A stretch of 64,000 nucleotides of DNA. Source: CALLPQ01 sp039819545 (GTDB lineage Bacteria; Pseudomonadota; Alphaproteobacteria; Caulobacterales; Parvularculaceae). Location: positions 70,243 to 134,242 of the forward strand of contig JBCBRS010000006.1 in the NCBI GenBank assembly GCA_039819545.1, written 5' to 3'. A program made the position numbers and the translations under genes. Below are positions 42,774 to 52,033 of the stretch, one piece after another. Position 1 is the first letter of the stretch. Each line of letters opens with the position of its first letter. The notes under the pieces are model-generated. The model had not been told where the DNA came from. It saw only the letters and a program-made list of their open reading frames with translations, and ran no database searches.

Positions 42774-43528
42774 CGCGGCGTGGCCACAGCATGGCGTTTG
42801 GCCGAAGACCTCTTCCGCTCTTTATGCTGATGAACAGAAAGCATACGCAGGTTTCGGAGGATTGTTTTCGTATCCCCATGGGTAACCCGCTTTAGGATAA
42901 AGCGGGGCACCGGTTGGCCGATCGCCAATTCGGCCTGATAATAAACCCGGGTTACCGGGGTATCGCCTGGCATGCCTTTTTGAGGGGCCAACACCCACTG
43001 ACCACTCAATACCTTGAGGTCTCCGCCGGATTTTTCAAAAGAGATTGCGCGTGGCCGGTTGTAGGTTGATCGAAACTCATTGATGGTCTTCGGGAACAAC
43101 CGCGAATAGCGCACCACATGTCGGCGCACATCCCACATGGATTCGGCCGGAGCGGTGTTATGGGTGGGCTCGGAAAACGTACCGCGATCAAGGATCGTGC
43201 AGCTACGAAGATGTGGAACAATATCGAGCGCGGCATCGCAGTCTGTCATCACCGCCCAGATGGTTGCCGGCGCCGCTGGAATATCAATAGCCGCTGAAAT
43301 CTTTGTTGTTTTTATCGATCCCGCCTCGCCTGTCGACACATTAACGACGACTTCTCCGTCCGCCAGTTTCTCTTCATTTTCATCAGTAAGCGGAAACTTG
43401 ATGACTTGACGAACGCCGAACGCCCCTGCTGCCTGCTCATAGGCATGACTATGAACAGAGCCCAAAGCAAGACATAGCGTGGCCGTCGCTGCATGGATAC
43501 CAAGGCGGAGCGGATGAATATGTGTCAT
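42770..43528 (-). CDS. START/SRPBCC-like exported protein
   Basis: From ATG 43528 the ~252-aa product has a signal peptide (LRLGIHAATATLCLALGSVHSHA) and a hot-dog-like lipid-binding domain (KISAAIDIPAAPATIWAVMTDCDAALDIVPHLRSCTIL), the pattern of START/polyketide-cyclase proteins, with the C-terminal basic tail KERKRSSAKRH. The start is not certain (43546 and 43588 also open). It heads the four-gene operon and overlaps the glycosyltransferase by four bases. Confidence 0.78.
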   Translation of the reverse strand: MTHIHPLRLGIHAATATLCLALGSVHSHAYEQAAGAFGVRQVIKFPLTDENEEKLADGEVVVNVSTGEAGSIKTTKISAAIDIPAAPATIWAVMTDCDAALDIVPHLRSCTILDRGTFSEPTHNTAPAESMWDVRRHVVRYSRLFPKTINEFRSTYNRPRAISFEKSGGDLKVLSGQWVLAPQKGMPGDTPVTRVYYQAELAIGQPVPRFILKRVTHGDTKTILRNLRMLSVHQHKERKRSSAKRHAVATPR

Positions 43529-43626
43529 GGCGCCAACAAAGCACATGCACGCCCGATTGCCACTGATATTCGCCCCACGCCATGTCACATTCGCGTTTGC
43601 ATGCTGGATTTAGGGTTAGCAATTTC

Positions 43627-44853
43627 TTACCGGCGCGCACCTAGCTTCAAGCGTAGCGCATTGAGCCGGATAAAGCCCGCCGCATCTTCCTGGTCATAGA
43701 CATTGTCTTCTTCGAACGTCACATGCGCCATGGAGTAAAGCGATTTCGCGGAGGTGCGGGCAATGACCTGCGCACTGCCTTTATAAAGTTGTAAACGCAC
43801 ATCGCCCTCCACATGAGTCTGGCTTTGATCAATCGCCGCCTGCAGCATGTCGCGCTCTGGCGCATACCAAAAGCCGTTATAAATCAGGTTCGCATAACGC
43901 GGCATCAGCGCGTCTTTCAGGTGCGCCGCCTCCCGGTCGAGGGTGATCTGCTCTATCCCGCGATGGGCGGCCAGCAGGATTGTGCCGCCTGGCGTCTCAT
44001 AGATGCCACGCGACTTCATTCCCACAAATCGGTTCTCCACGAGATCAAGCCTGCCGATCCCGTGGCGGCGACCATAGTCATTCAGTGCCGTGAGGAGTTC
44101 GGCGGGACTGTGCGCCGTCCCATTGATTGCGACGGGATCGCCATTCTTGAATGAGATCTCTATATCTTCGGGCGTATCAGGGGCATCGACGGGATCAACC
44201 GTACGCTGATAAACATAATCCGGTGCGGGTACGCCCGGGTCTTCCAGTACCTTACCCTCAGACGAGGTATGCAGGAGATTGGCATCCACGGAGAAGGGCG
44301 CTTCACCGCGTTTGTCTTTGGCGATTTCAATCTGATGATTTTCAGCAAACGCAATCAATTTTTCACGGCTGTTCAGGTCCCATTCGCGCCACGGGGCGAT
44401 CACCTTGATATCCGGGTTCAGGGCATAGGCGTTCAGTTCAAACCGGACTTGGTCATTACCCTTACCGGTGGCCCCATGGGCAATGGCATCAGCACCAGTT
44501 TCGCGAGCAATTTCCACCAGACGTTTCGCAATCAACGGCCGCGCGATGGACGTTCCAAGCAGATATTGACCCTCATAAACCGTATTGGCCCGGAACATGG
44601 GGAAGACGAAATCGCGAACAAACTCTTCGCGCAAATCTTCGATATAAATTTCTTTGACGCCAGCGCGCTCGGCCTTGCGACGGGCGGGCTCCAACTCTTC
44701 CCCCTGCCCCAAATCAGCGGTGAAAGTCACAACTTCACAGTCATAGGCCGTTTGCAGCCATTTCAGGATGACCGACGTGTCGAGCCCGCCGGAATAAGCG
44801 AGGACGACTTTTTTGACCGTGGAGGCAGAGGGAGAAGGAGAGGCTGTGGACAT
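43627..44853 (-). CDS. argG: argininosuccinate synthase
   Basis: ArgG joins citrulline and aspartate with ATP in arginine synthesis. The 408-aa protein from MSTASPSPSAS has the ATP loop VVLAYSGGLDTSVILKWL near residue 14 and the family blocks GATGKGNDQVRFE, PWREWDL, NRFVGMKSRGIYETPGG and YNGFWYAPERD. A 10-residue Ser-rich leader precedes the family start. Monocistronic by position. Confidence 0.98.
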   Translation of the reverse strand: MSTASPSPSASTVKKVVLAYSGGLDTSVILKWLQTAYDCEVVTFTADLGQGEELEPARRKAERAGVKEIYIEDLREEFVRDFVFPMFRANTVYEGQYLLGTSIARPLIAKRLVEIARETGADAIAHGATGKGNDQVRFELNAYALNPDIKVIAPWREWDLNSREKLIAFAENHQIEIAKDKRGEAPFSVDANLLHTSSEGKVLEDPGVPAPDYVYQRTVDPVDAPDTPEDIEISFKNGDPVAINGTAHSPAELLTALNDYGRRHGIGRLDLVENRFVGMKSRGIYETPGGTILLAAHRGIEQITLDREAAHLKDALMPRYANLIYNGFWYAPERDMLQAAIDQSQTHVEGDVRLQLYKGSAQVIARTSAKSLYSMAHVTFEEDNVYDQEDAAGFIRLNALRLKLGARR

Positions 44854-44966
44854 GGGAAAGGCATTCCTGTGTTGCTGGCCCCGCAAGGGACCCGCGCTCG
44901 CTTAAGCCAAAATCCCCAGCCTGACCAGTACCGGACGCCAGCATGCTCACGATGGTGTTTGTCCGC

Positions 44967-45623
44967 CTAACCGCGCTCCGGGTCCGCCCGCCACGCAAAG
45001 TACGAAACGACAACCCCGATCACACAACTTACAACTGCGCCAACGCCCATCACGAGCGTCCCCACAAAGGGCTCTTTGAAAAAGCCAATAGCCAGGCTGA
45101 GGAGACCACACAGAACAAGCAGCCAACCGGTGACGCGGTTGGCCACCGTCCATGCATGCTCGCTGGATAGGGTCCATGGTGTACGCAGTCCCATAAACCA
45201 GGTGGACCGGCTCTTGCTCATATAGTTCCCTACAGCAATTAACAGCACCGCGCTCGTTGCAAGAACCCAACGGATATCAGGTTCGCTCTGGTGTACGGCA
45301 GAGAAGATAATCATGGCATGACTGACAAGCATGGTCAGTAAGGCACCAAACCAACTGGCAAAAAAGAGCCCTTGCGACGCCTTGAAATTCTGCCCCCGCG
45401 GATCAATTGCCGGTAAGATCGCAAACACAAGAACCAGGAAAAGAGCGCATCCGGGCATCAAGAGAAACAGCCCTGTGCTGCTCTGTGTACCGACAACATT
45501 TCCCTCGAGATCAAAGGTGCTTGGAACTTCAGCCCCAAAGCCGACCCGCCAGTAGCCGTAGACGGTCAAACCGACCATGATAAGAAGAAACGGGATAGAG
45601 ACCTTTAAGCCTTTCATGACCAT
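44967..45623 (-). CDS. sdpI: SdpI family membrane protein
   Basis: In Bacillus, SdpI protects against the SdpC toxin and signals to SdpR. The 218-aa protein has about six membrane helices: DUF1648-like N-terminus (VSIPFLLIMVGLTVYGYWRVG...FDLEGNVVG) and the SdpI core MSKSRSTWFMGLRTPWTLSSEHAWTVANRVTGWLLVLCGL. It lies 17 bases after an SdpR-like gene. No SdpC or processing gene is seen, so a general stress or transport role is possible. Confidence 0.88.
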   Translation of the reverse strand: MVMKGLKVSIPFLLIMVGLTVYGYWRVGFGAEVPSTFDLEGNVVGTQSSTGLFLLMPGCALFLVLVFAILPAIDPRGQNFKASQGLFFASWFGALLTMLVSHAMIIFSAVHQSEPDIRWVLATSAVLLIAVGNYMSKSRSTWFMGLRTPWTLSSEHAWTVANRVTGWLLVLCGLLSLAIGFFKEPFVGTLVMGVGAVVSCVIGVVVSYFAWRADPERG

Positions 45624-45640
45624 GGATTTGTCCCTTTCGA

Positions 45641-45958
45641 TCAGGTTTTGAGTTTTGGTTTGGTGAGCGATTCCGGTTTCACCGACGCCGGGGCCGCCTC
45701 CCCGATCCGAAACAGCGCCATAAGGCTGGCCATGGCATCCTCAGCCACCGACAGATTGATCCGATAGATGAGCGTTGTGCCTGATCGTTCAACAGTGACG
45801 AGGTCAGCGTCCTTCAACACGGCAAAATGGCCAGAGAGGCTTGGTTTTGTCATCGAAAAAGTTTCGGCGATTTCGCCAGCCGTGTGTGCCCGGGTACGGA
45901 GCATCGCAAGGATTTCGCGGCGGACAGGGTGGGCAAGCGCTTTGTAAATATCGGCCAT
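45641..45958 (-). CDS. ArsR-family repressor (SdpR-like)
   Basis: A 105-aa winged-helix protein, MADIYKALAHPVRREILAMLRTRAHTAGEIAETFSMTKPSLSGHFAVLKDADLVTVERSGTTLIYRI being the SdpR/ArsR core. No metal-binding Cys motif is present. It lies directly upstream of sdpI and immediately downstream of a perfect inverted repeat, so autorepression of the pair is likely. Confidence 0.9.
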   Translation of the reverse strand: MADIYKALAHPVRREILAMLRTRAHTAGEIAETFSMTKPSLSGHFAVLKDADLVTVERSGTTLIYRINLSVAEDAMASLMALFRIGEAAPASVKPESLTKPKLKT

Positions 45959-45964
45959 GGGCTA

Positions 45965-45988
45965 ATAATTAGGTTTTTTCCTAATTAT
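45965..45988. promoter_or_regulatory. operator-like inverted repeat before the SdpR-like gene
   Basis: ATAATTAGG (45965-45973) and CCTAATTAT (45980-45988) are a perfect 9-bp inverted repeat around TTTTTT, seven bases before the repressor ATG. Position and symmetry fit an autoregulatory ArsR/SdpR operator. Confidence 0.7.
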
Positions 45989-45989
45989 G

Positions 45990-46598
45990 TCAAGAGCCCA
46001 CCATGTCCTCGGTCTCTCCGGCCTGCTCAACCACATATACCGCTTGACGAAAAATGCCCGCCACCGGATGGATGGCCCGATGACGCACGGTGAGACCGAG
46101 CGCGTTGAATGCTTGCTGCCACTCCTCATCGGTACGGTTGGTATGCGGATGAGAAAAAAATTCGAGATTGAGGAGGCTATCGGTGGCTTTCGTTGCTCGC
46201 TCCTGCCACTGGCTTTCATACACATCCTCAACAATGATCAACCGCCGCGCCACCCGCATGGCCTCGCGCAAGATATCGTCCGGCGCTGGTGTATGGTGCA
46301 ACATGGTCAGCAAGAGCGCGGCATCAAATTGATCCCGGTCAAACGGGAAAACACCGCCATTATAAAGCATCGGGGCCAGGGACGGCGTATAGCTGCTGTC
46401 GGTAATATCGAGCCCGGTGATAAGATGCCCGGCACTGCGAAATTCCTTCAGTACACTGCCAGGTCCCGATCCCACCTCCAACAGCGTGCCACCGGGCGGC
46501 AGCCATGGCGCAACCCAACGATATTTGCGCCGCGCATCCGCGCACCAGGCTTGAAAAACCAGTCGCCCGGCAATGGGCGTGCGCCATAATCCCCTCAT
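45990..46598 (-). CDS. SAM-dependent methyltransferase, class I
   Basis: The 202-aa protein has motif I LLEVGSGPGSVLKEF near residue 40 and later blocks FDAALLLTMLHHTP and REAMRVARRLIIVEDVYE typical of UbiE/type-11 methyltransferases. Substrate is unknown. The stop abuts the operator of the SdpR-like gene. It is divergent from the TMEM175-like gene. Confidence 0.85.
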   Translation of the reverse strand: MRGLWRTPIAGRLVFQAWCADARRKYRWVAPWLPPGGTLLEVGSGPGSVLKEFRSAGHLITGLDITDSSYTPSLAPMLYNGGVFPFDRDQFDAALLLTMLHHTPAPDDILREAMRVARRLIIVEDVYESQWQERATKATDSLLNLEFFSHPHTNRTDEEWQQAFNALGLTVRHRAIHPVAGIFRQAVYVVEQAGETEDMVGS

Positions 46599-46707
46599 TT
46601 CTCTACCTCACGAACGCGAACGGGAACGCGAAATCATTGAAGTGCATGGCTTTTTCGATGATAGTAGCGCGGGGAACCACACGCGGTACACGAGAGGGGG
46701 CGGCATC

Positions 46708-47475
46708 ATGCGCCAGGCTATTGTTGACGGTATTGATCATGATCCGGACTTTGAATGGCGCGGACGCAGCGTCACTCGGATTGAAAATCTCTCCGATATT
46801 ATCTTCGCCCTTGCCCTTGGCATGCTGGTTTCCTCGTCACAGCCGCCCACGACGTTTAGCGATCTGTTCAACTTTGTTCTAAACATTGTGCCGGTTTCGG
46901 TGGCGTTTGCCATCTTGCTGACCATTTGGAATGCGCATTTTGTTTATTTTCGGCGATATGGCCTCGCCGATGGCTATATCATTTTTCTCAATGCGATCCT
47001 TTTGTTGCTGATTCTGTTTACCGCCTATCCGTTACGCTTTTGCTTTGACTCGCTGTTTGGTTTTGTTCTCTTCCAAATGGGGTACCCGGATCGTCTCAGC
47101 GCCATGCTGGGCGGTTATCGCGAAGCGGCGCTCGTCATTGCGCTGTATAATGCAGCGATGAGTATCGTTTATTTCATCCTTGCACAGATGTATGGCCATG
47201 CATTACGCCGGAAAAAACTGCTCGACCTATCGGCACGCGAGATTGTGTTGACGCGGCGTTCGGTCTTTAACAAGTACACACAAATCTCCACCTGCTTTCT
47301 CGCGATAGGCTTTGCCCTCTTCTCTCCCCTTGGTCCTTTCGCCGGGTTCTTTACGTTCTTGAATCCGCCGCTACGCGCGGTCGGGCGTTTCGTGATCCGT
47401 GAGAAAAAGGAAAGATCAGACACAGGGAATGAGAAGACGCCTGCAGCGCCGACCCCTGAGGAAGCCATGGCGTAA
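46708..47475 (+). CDS. TMEM175-family (DUF1211) cation channel-like membrane protein
   Basis: Bacterial TMEM175 proteins are K+-permeable channels. The ~255-aa product from ATG 46708 (GAGAGGGGG upstream) has the family signature RIENLSDIIFALALGMLVSS at the first helix and about six membrane helices in total (IVPVSVAFAILLTIWNAHFVYF; GYIIFLNAILLLLILFTAYP and others), with a polar C-terminal tail. The frame from 46573 is longer but starts inside the methyltransferase gene. Confidence 0.82.
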   Translation: MRQAIVDGIDHDPDFEWRGRSVTRIENLSDIIFALALGMLVSSSQPPTTFSDLFNFVLNIVPVSVAFAILLTIWNAHFVYFRRYGLADGYIIFLNAILLLLILFTAYPLRFCFDSLFGFVLFQMGYPDRLSAMLGGYREAALVIALYNAAMSIVYFILAQMYGHALRRKKLLDLSAREIVLTRRSVFNKYTQISTCFLAIGFALFSPLGPFAGFFTFLNPPLRAVGRFVIREKKERSDTGNEKTPAAPTPEEAMA

Positions 47476-47479
47476 TCGC

Positions 47480-48631
47480 CTACTGCGCCGTTTCCAGACG
47501 CGCACTTGCCCGTTCTTTCACGCTGTCGCTTTTGAGTTGACCGCAAGCGGCGGCGATATCGCGTCCGCGCGGGGTGCGGATGGGGGAGGCATAGCCCGCC
47601 CGATTGACCACGTCGGCAAAAGCCTCAATCCGTTCCCATGAGGAGCATTCATAGGGCGCTCCCGGCCACGGATTAAACGGGATCAGATTGATCTTCGCGG
47701 GGATGCCTTTCAACAAACGCACAAGCTCGCGCGCCTCGGCCAAGCTGTCATTCACCTGATTGAGCATCACATATTCAAAGGTGATCCGGCGCGCATTGGA
47801 TAGCCCAGGATAATCGCGGCAGGCCTGTAACAGTTCCGCCAACGGATATTTCCGGTTGATGGGCACCAGCACATCGCGCAACTCATCGCGCACCGCGTGT
47901 AGCGAGATCGCCAACATCGCCTGCGTCCGCTCGCCCAGCGGCGTCATCTCCGGCACGATCCCCGATGTGGACACCGTAATGCGCCGCCGCGACAGGGAGA
48001 TGCCGTCGCTGTCGCTGATCACCTCCATGGCGGTGGCCACATGGTCGAGATTATACAGCGGCTCGCCCATGCCCATAAAAACGATGTTGGAAAGCTGGCG
48101 CGCCTCGCTGGCCGAGGGCCATTCGCCAAGATCATCCTTGGCCATCATCACCTGACCGACAATCTCCGCCGCGGTCAGATTGCGCACCAGACGCTGGGTC
48201 CCCGTATGACAGAACGTACAGTTCAGCGTGCAGCCCACTTGGCTCGATACACACAGCGCCCCCGCCCGGCCCACGCCGGGAATAAACACCGTCTCCACTT
48301 CAATGCCGGGGCCGAACCGCAACAGATATTTGCGGGTGCCATCTTTGGAGACTTGCCGCTCCACCAGTGCAGGCCGCGCCAGCGTGAAATGCGCCGGTAG
48401 CTGACCGCGCATCTCCTTGCCGATATCGGTCATCGCCGCAAAGTCGGTGACGCCAAAATGATAGACCCACCGCCAGATCTGCGCCGCGCGCATGCGCGCC
48501 TTTTTCGGCTCCAGACCAAACGTCTCCGCCAGCGCCTGCGCCAGGGCAGGCCGCGGCAAGCCGATAATATTGGTCAACCCTGGAGCCGCCGCCGGCAGCG
48601 CAGAAGAAGAAGAAAGATCAAGCGTTGTCAT
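47480..48631 (-). CDS. rlmN: 23S rRNA (adenine2503-C2) methyltransferase / tRNA A37 C2-methyltransferase
   Basis: RlmN is a radical-SAM enzyme that methylates A2503 of 23S rRNA and A37 of some tRNAs. The 383-aa protein from MTTLDLSSSS has the cluster motif CxxxCxxC as CTLNCTFCHTGTQ, the GMGEPLYN and ISLHAV blocks, and a C-terminal Cys (AACGQL) for the methyl-carrier role. The upstream frame to 48736 is not family sequence. Confidence 0.96.
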   Translation of the reverse strand: MTTLDLSSSSALPAAAPGLTNIIGLPRPALAQALAETFGLEPKKARMRAAQIWRWVYHFGVTDFAAMTDIGKEMRGQLPAHFTLARPALVERQVSKDGTRKYLLRFGPGIEVETVFIPGVGRAGALCVSSQVGCTLNCTFCHTGTQRLVRNLTAAEIVGQVMMAKDDLGEWPSASEARQLSNIVFMGMGEPLYNLDHVATAMEVISDSDGISLSRRRITVSTSGIVPEMTPLGERTQAMLAISLHAVRDELRDVLVPINRKYPLAELLQACRDYPGLSNARRITFEYVMLNQVNDSLAEARELVRLLKGIPAKINLIPFNPWPGAPYECSSWERIEAFADVVNRAGYASPIRTPRGRDIAAACGQLKSDSVKERASARLETAQ

Positions 48632-48844
48632 GGCCTGTGCATACCCCGGCGAGGGAGCCCGGCGCAAGCGAGGGAACGGGTGGGGGGTGTGGGTTAGGTT
48701 GACGTCTGATGACTGATGTTGGTCCATCTTGATCATAGGGATTTTGCAGCTGAACGTCCGATTTGAAGAGAGATCATGCCTCTAACTTTGCCGTTTAAAC
48801 TCGAGAGGGATTGTTCGTGTATTTTCGATTAGCGAGCCTGCCGC

Positions 48845-49660
48845 TTAATAGCGTACCGAGACTTGGAACAAAAAAGATCTCAGGCCGTCAAAGTTATTCG
48901 CGCTACTGAATGTTGCGCTGAAACGTTCATTGAAGGGAACATTCACACTTGATGTGAGGCTCCACGGCTGGTCTATAGATTGTGTTAGCAAAACATTGGC
49001 ATTGCTCGGCCCTATGACCGTTGTTAGCTCTGTTTCACGGTCAATCTCGATATAAGTAGTGCCTATAGCAAGGTTTAGATCTTTGCCAAAAAGCGTTTTT
49101 TGGCTGATGAAGGAGAAATTTGCCGTTATTGTTTGGGTATCAATCGCGCCAAGGTCAGCAAACCCAAATTGTGCGCCCGCTCTTGCTATAACGGGCGTGT
49201 CTCCGATCTTTGCGATGGGCACATAAACAGCCGCGCCAGTGGTAAAACCGAAGCCATTACTCTCAACTTCACTGTTTACGGTAAAGTCAAAGTCGCCGTC
49301 AAAGAGCAGTGCATCCTCAGAGAATGTCCCGGCCAATTGTATCTCACTATTTGATTGCGTGGTCACGTAGCTACCGCTCGCGGATATCTCAAGAAAGGGC
49401 AAGACAAAATATCTTGCCGATACGCCGAAAGCGGTATTTGATATGTCGACCTCATCACCGATGGAGGCATCCAGAGAGTCCACAAACGCCGCATCTGGAA
49501 TATCAACGTCGATAGAATCAATACGTACTGGCGTATTGGTGACCGAGACGAATGTTGATAGCGACAGGCGTTTGCGCTCTTCTCTTTCTTCCCCAGCGTG
49601 AGCAGATTGCGCACAGATGAGTGTTGCAGTTATTAAAAACGTACGCAGATATAGACGCAT
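48845..49660 (-). CDS. outer-membrane beta-barrel-like exported protein
   Basis: From ATG 49660 (AGGAATCG upstream) the 271-aa product has a signal peptide (LRTFLITATLICAQSAHA) and many alternating strands ending in the aromatic C-terminus FQVSVRY, the outer-membrane sorting signal. No named family recognised. It is last of four minus-strand genes with lower GC than the flanks, divergent from a two-component system. Confidence 0.7.
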   Translation of the reverse strand: MRLYLRTFLITATLICAQSAHAGEEREERKRLSLSTFVSVTNTPVRIDSIDVDIPDAAFVDSLDASIGDEVDISNTAFGVSARYFVLPFLEISASGSYVTTQSNSEIQLAGTFSEDALLFDGDFDFTVNSEVESNGFGFTTGAAVYVPIAKIGDTPVIARAGAQFGFADLGAIDTQTITANFSFISQKTLFGKDLNLAIGTTYIEIDRETELTTVIGPSNANVLLTQSIDQPWSLTSSVNVPFNERFSATFSSANNFDGLRSFLFQVSVRY

Positions 49661-49779
49661 TTTGACGATTCCTTCATCAAAAATAGGGTGAACAATCAGA
49701 TGTTTTTCACTGGTTTTTTGAACGCGTGGCAATCATGATGATTGCCCTCAGGTGTTAAGTTCCAATCGCCTTTCAGCTC

Positions 49780-50463
49780 TTAAGCTGAATTACCTTTCGG
49801 TAGGCGCACAGGCCCCTGGTAAGATGTACCGTCCTCAAGCCTTAAGACTTGCACCTTCCCAAAAAGATCAGCTTGCCAACTACCAGACAATACGAACTCT
49901 TGTATGGTCCAATCTTGAGGTAACTCAGGATCAATTGAGGTAACCTCGACTGGCCTGTTTACGCGGATAAAGGCTTCGCCCGCTGGCGACAGGAGAACAG
50001 AAATGATCTGACCCGGATCAAATTGAAGTCGATGATACTTCGTGACGGTGGCTGCCTTGATCTTGCGATTCTCACCATATGCTGGGCCGATTTGCGAGAT
50101 GTCGGCAATATGAAAGAAAGTACGACCGAACCGAGTTTGATAGGTAAACTGGCCGTCCTCATCGCATGATGGTGAGCGCAAGACAGACGTCTTAGTTGCG
50201 AACCCCACACGAGGCTCATTCTTGATCAAGCCATGCGAACCAAGGCTTGGCGAGAAGTCTGAATAGTCCTCAAGGGTCCAATCTGTCGTTATCCATGCTT
50301 GCCGGCGCAATACGTCAATCAATTCAAAGCCAATGTTTTGTCCAGTGAGTTCAGGGGGTTGGTTTAGACAAGCCTTTTTACTCTCCGGCTTGATTGCCGC
50401 CAGCGCCCCAAGCGAAATGATTGCGAACGGCAGCAAAAGAAAGAGGGCAATCTTCATTTTCAT
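49780..50463 (-). CDS. exported protein of unknown function, 227 aa
   Basis: ATG 50463 follows an ideal AAAGGAGG. Signal peptide MKMKIALFLLLPFAIISLGALA. The mature protein has no recognised motif; cysteines are few and Pro/Gly positions suggest a beta-rich fold (GIS-like strands FGRTFFHIADIS, EAFIRVNRPVEV). It lies 18 bases after the hydroxylase gene and 119 bases before the barrel protein, so it is in the same cluster. Confidence 0.6.
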   Translation of the reverse strand: MKMKIALFLLLPFAIISLGALAAIKPESKKACLNQPPELTGQNIGFELIDVLRRQAWITTDWTLEDYSDFSPSLGSHGLIKNEPRVGFATKTSVLRSPSCDEDGQFTYQTRFGRTFFHIADISQIGPAYGENRKIKAATVTKYHRLQFDPGQIISVLLSPAGEAFIRVNRPVEVTSIDPELPQDWTIQEFVLSGSWQADLFGKVQVLRLEDGTSYQGPVRLPKGNSA

Positions 50464-50481
50464 TTATTACCTCCTTTGCCC

Positions 50482-51345
50482 TTACTCAGCCGGAATTTGT
50501 TTTAAGGCTGTGCTGGTGTCTTGGTGCGCTCCTGGACGCCCAAACGCTGAGGTTAAGACACCCTTCACTGTCCGCTCTTGTTTTACATCGCGGAATAGGT
50601 TTCCCCACTCCGTAAACAGAATAACAAAGGGATTTTTGGAATGAATAGGCTCCGTCAGACCATATCGCATATCTACTGACGGTACCTCCGCCGCATAGGT
50701 TCCGAACAGGTGATCGAAAATCATCAACACACCGCCAAAATTTTTATCGAGATATTCTGGTCGTGAACTGTGATGCACTCTATGGTTTGATGGCGTATTG
50801 AATATCCATTCCAGCGGACCCAACCGGCCTATGAGCTCTGTGTGCAAAAAAAACTGAAAACGGAGGTTTAGTGACATGAGCGTGACGATCATGACAGGGT
50901 GCACACCCAGAAACGACAACGGTATCAATAGGAGCCAAGTACCCGCTATGAGCGATGTCCACCCAAGGCGAAAGGCCGATGGCAATGCAATTTCATTAGG
51001 GGAATGATGCACCGCATGGTTTGCCCACATCCAACGGATGGTATGCCCCCAGCGGTGTTGCCAATAATAGGTGAACTCCACGAGGAAGAAGGCGATAGCC
51101 CAATGTTGCCAGTTGCCAAGTTCCATTTGGAAGGGGGAAACGGCATACGCTGCAAAGAGTAATGCCCCGGTGAGGGCATAGGTCAGCAGCGGATTCAGAA
51201 TCTGCTGTCCAACCATGATGAAGAGCGACGCGCCCATGGCGCTGAAATCATATCCCGCCCCTGATCGGCGTCTTAAGACAATCTCGATCAATATAGAAAT
51301 TGCGACGATCCCAAAAAAAAGGAGCATACCTTGAGGCTCTGGCAT
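50482..51345 (-). CDS. membrane fatty-acid hydroxylase / sterol desaturase family protein
   Basis: These di-iron membrane enzymes hydroxylate or desaturate lipids. The 287-aa protein has four or more membrane helices and all the His boxes: HRWGH near residue 98, NHAVHH near 111, and HRVHHSS near 190. The start ATGCCAGAG follows AAGGAG two codons after the EF-hand stop, so the two are co-translated. Substrate unknown; not a true sterol enzyme by context. Confidence 0.9.
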   Translation of the reverse strand: MPEPQGMLLFFGIVAISILIEIVLRRRSGAGYDFSAMGASLFIMVGQQILNPLLTYALTGALLFAAYAVSPFQMELGNWQHWAIAFFLVEFTYYWQHRWGHTIRWMWANHAVHHSPNEIALPSAFRLGWTSLIAGTWLLLIPLSFLGVHPVMIVTLMSLNLRFQFFLHTELIGRLGPLEWIFNTPSNHRVHHSSRPEYLDKNFGGVLMIFDHLFGTYAAEVPSVDMRYGLTEPIHSKNPFVILFTEWGNLFRDVKQERTVKGVLTSAFGRPGAHQDTSTALKQIPAE

Positions 51346-51347
51346 GT

Positions 51348-51800
51348 CTATGCTCCTTGTGTTTTCGCTTTTGATGACAGGGCATCGACCAATGCTTGCA
51401 ATTCAACTTGGCCATCATTGTCGCCGTCAGCAGTTTTGAAATTTTCCAACGCGGGGCCGGAGAATTCCTGAAATGTAAGGTTCCCGTCCTTATTGGCATC
51501 TCTTTCCGCCATTATTGGATTAATCTTGGATTGGAACTTAACACGTGCGAATTTTGGGGCATCGGACGTGTTAACCACGCCATCATTATTTCGATCGACG
51601 CGTTGAAAACTTGCCTTAAGCGCTGTTGAAAGTTCTGCTTGGGTAAGAATACCATCCGCATTGGCGTCTGACGTTTGCAGAAATTCTATCTGTTTTGCGA
51701 CCATTTTTGCGGTTGGCTTTCCTGCGTTTGCAGGGGTGGAAATCATGGCCAGCATGACAAAGCCTAAGGCCGTGTACTTACGGGTTGTTCTGTATGGCAT
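51348..51800 (-). CDS. exported EF-hand protein with four calcium-binding loops
   Basis: The 150-aa product has a signal peptide (ALGFVMLAMISTPANA) and four EF-hand loops: DANADGILTQAE (45-56), DRNNDGVVNTSD (69-80), DANKDGNLTFQE (101-112) and DGDNDGQVELQA (125-136). The first three have Asp/Glu at position 12; the fourth ends in Ala and may bind weakly. It would act in the periplasm or outside. First of the four-gene cluster. Confidence 0.93.
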   Translation of the reverse strand: MPYRTTRKYTALGFVMLAMISTPANAGKPTAKMVAKQIEFLQTSDANADGILTQAELSTALKASFQRVDRNNDGVVNTSDAPKFARVKFQSKINPIMAERDANKDGNLTFQEFSGPALENFKTADGDNDGQVELQALVDALSSKAKTQGA

Positions 51801-52033
51801 CTTGTCGTTCCTTTTTTGCTAGCACCTGGCAATATGCCGGGGTGTTGACCATGAAGATGGGGGACAGACTTTTCGGGGATTTGTCGGGAGGAAGGAGTTT
51901 TTTTACGGTTTGTTACAATCCATAGTCGGCCCACAAATTTGGGGGATGGTTCTGCTGAAAATTCGCGCTCGCTGACACAAATCGAAAAGAAACAACTATT
52001 TTCGTATCGGCCGAGCTTGGCTAATAGTATCAA
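51801..52033. promoter_or_regulatory. divergent promoter region, EF-hand cluster / two-component system
   Basis: This 233-bp intergenic DNA separates the EF-hand gene from the response regulator gene. A tandem TTAC at 51903-51906 and 51913-51916 (ten bases apart) is the spacing used by OmpR-type regulators, but the match is short. No other clear signal. Confidence 0.3.

Noticed and set aside
46608..46632. GAAC repeats as a LexA box
   Set aside because: GAAC spacing is six bases start to start, not eleven; it is a short simple repeat.
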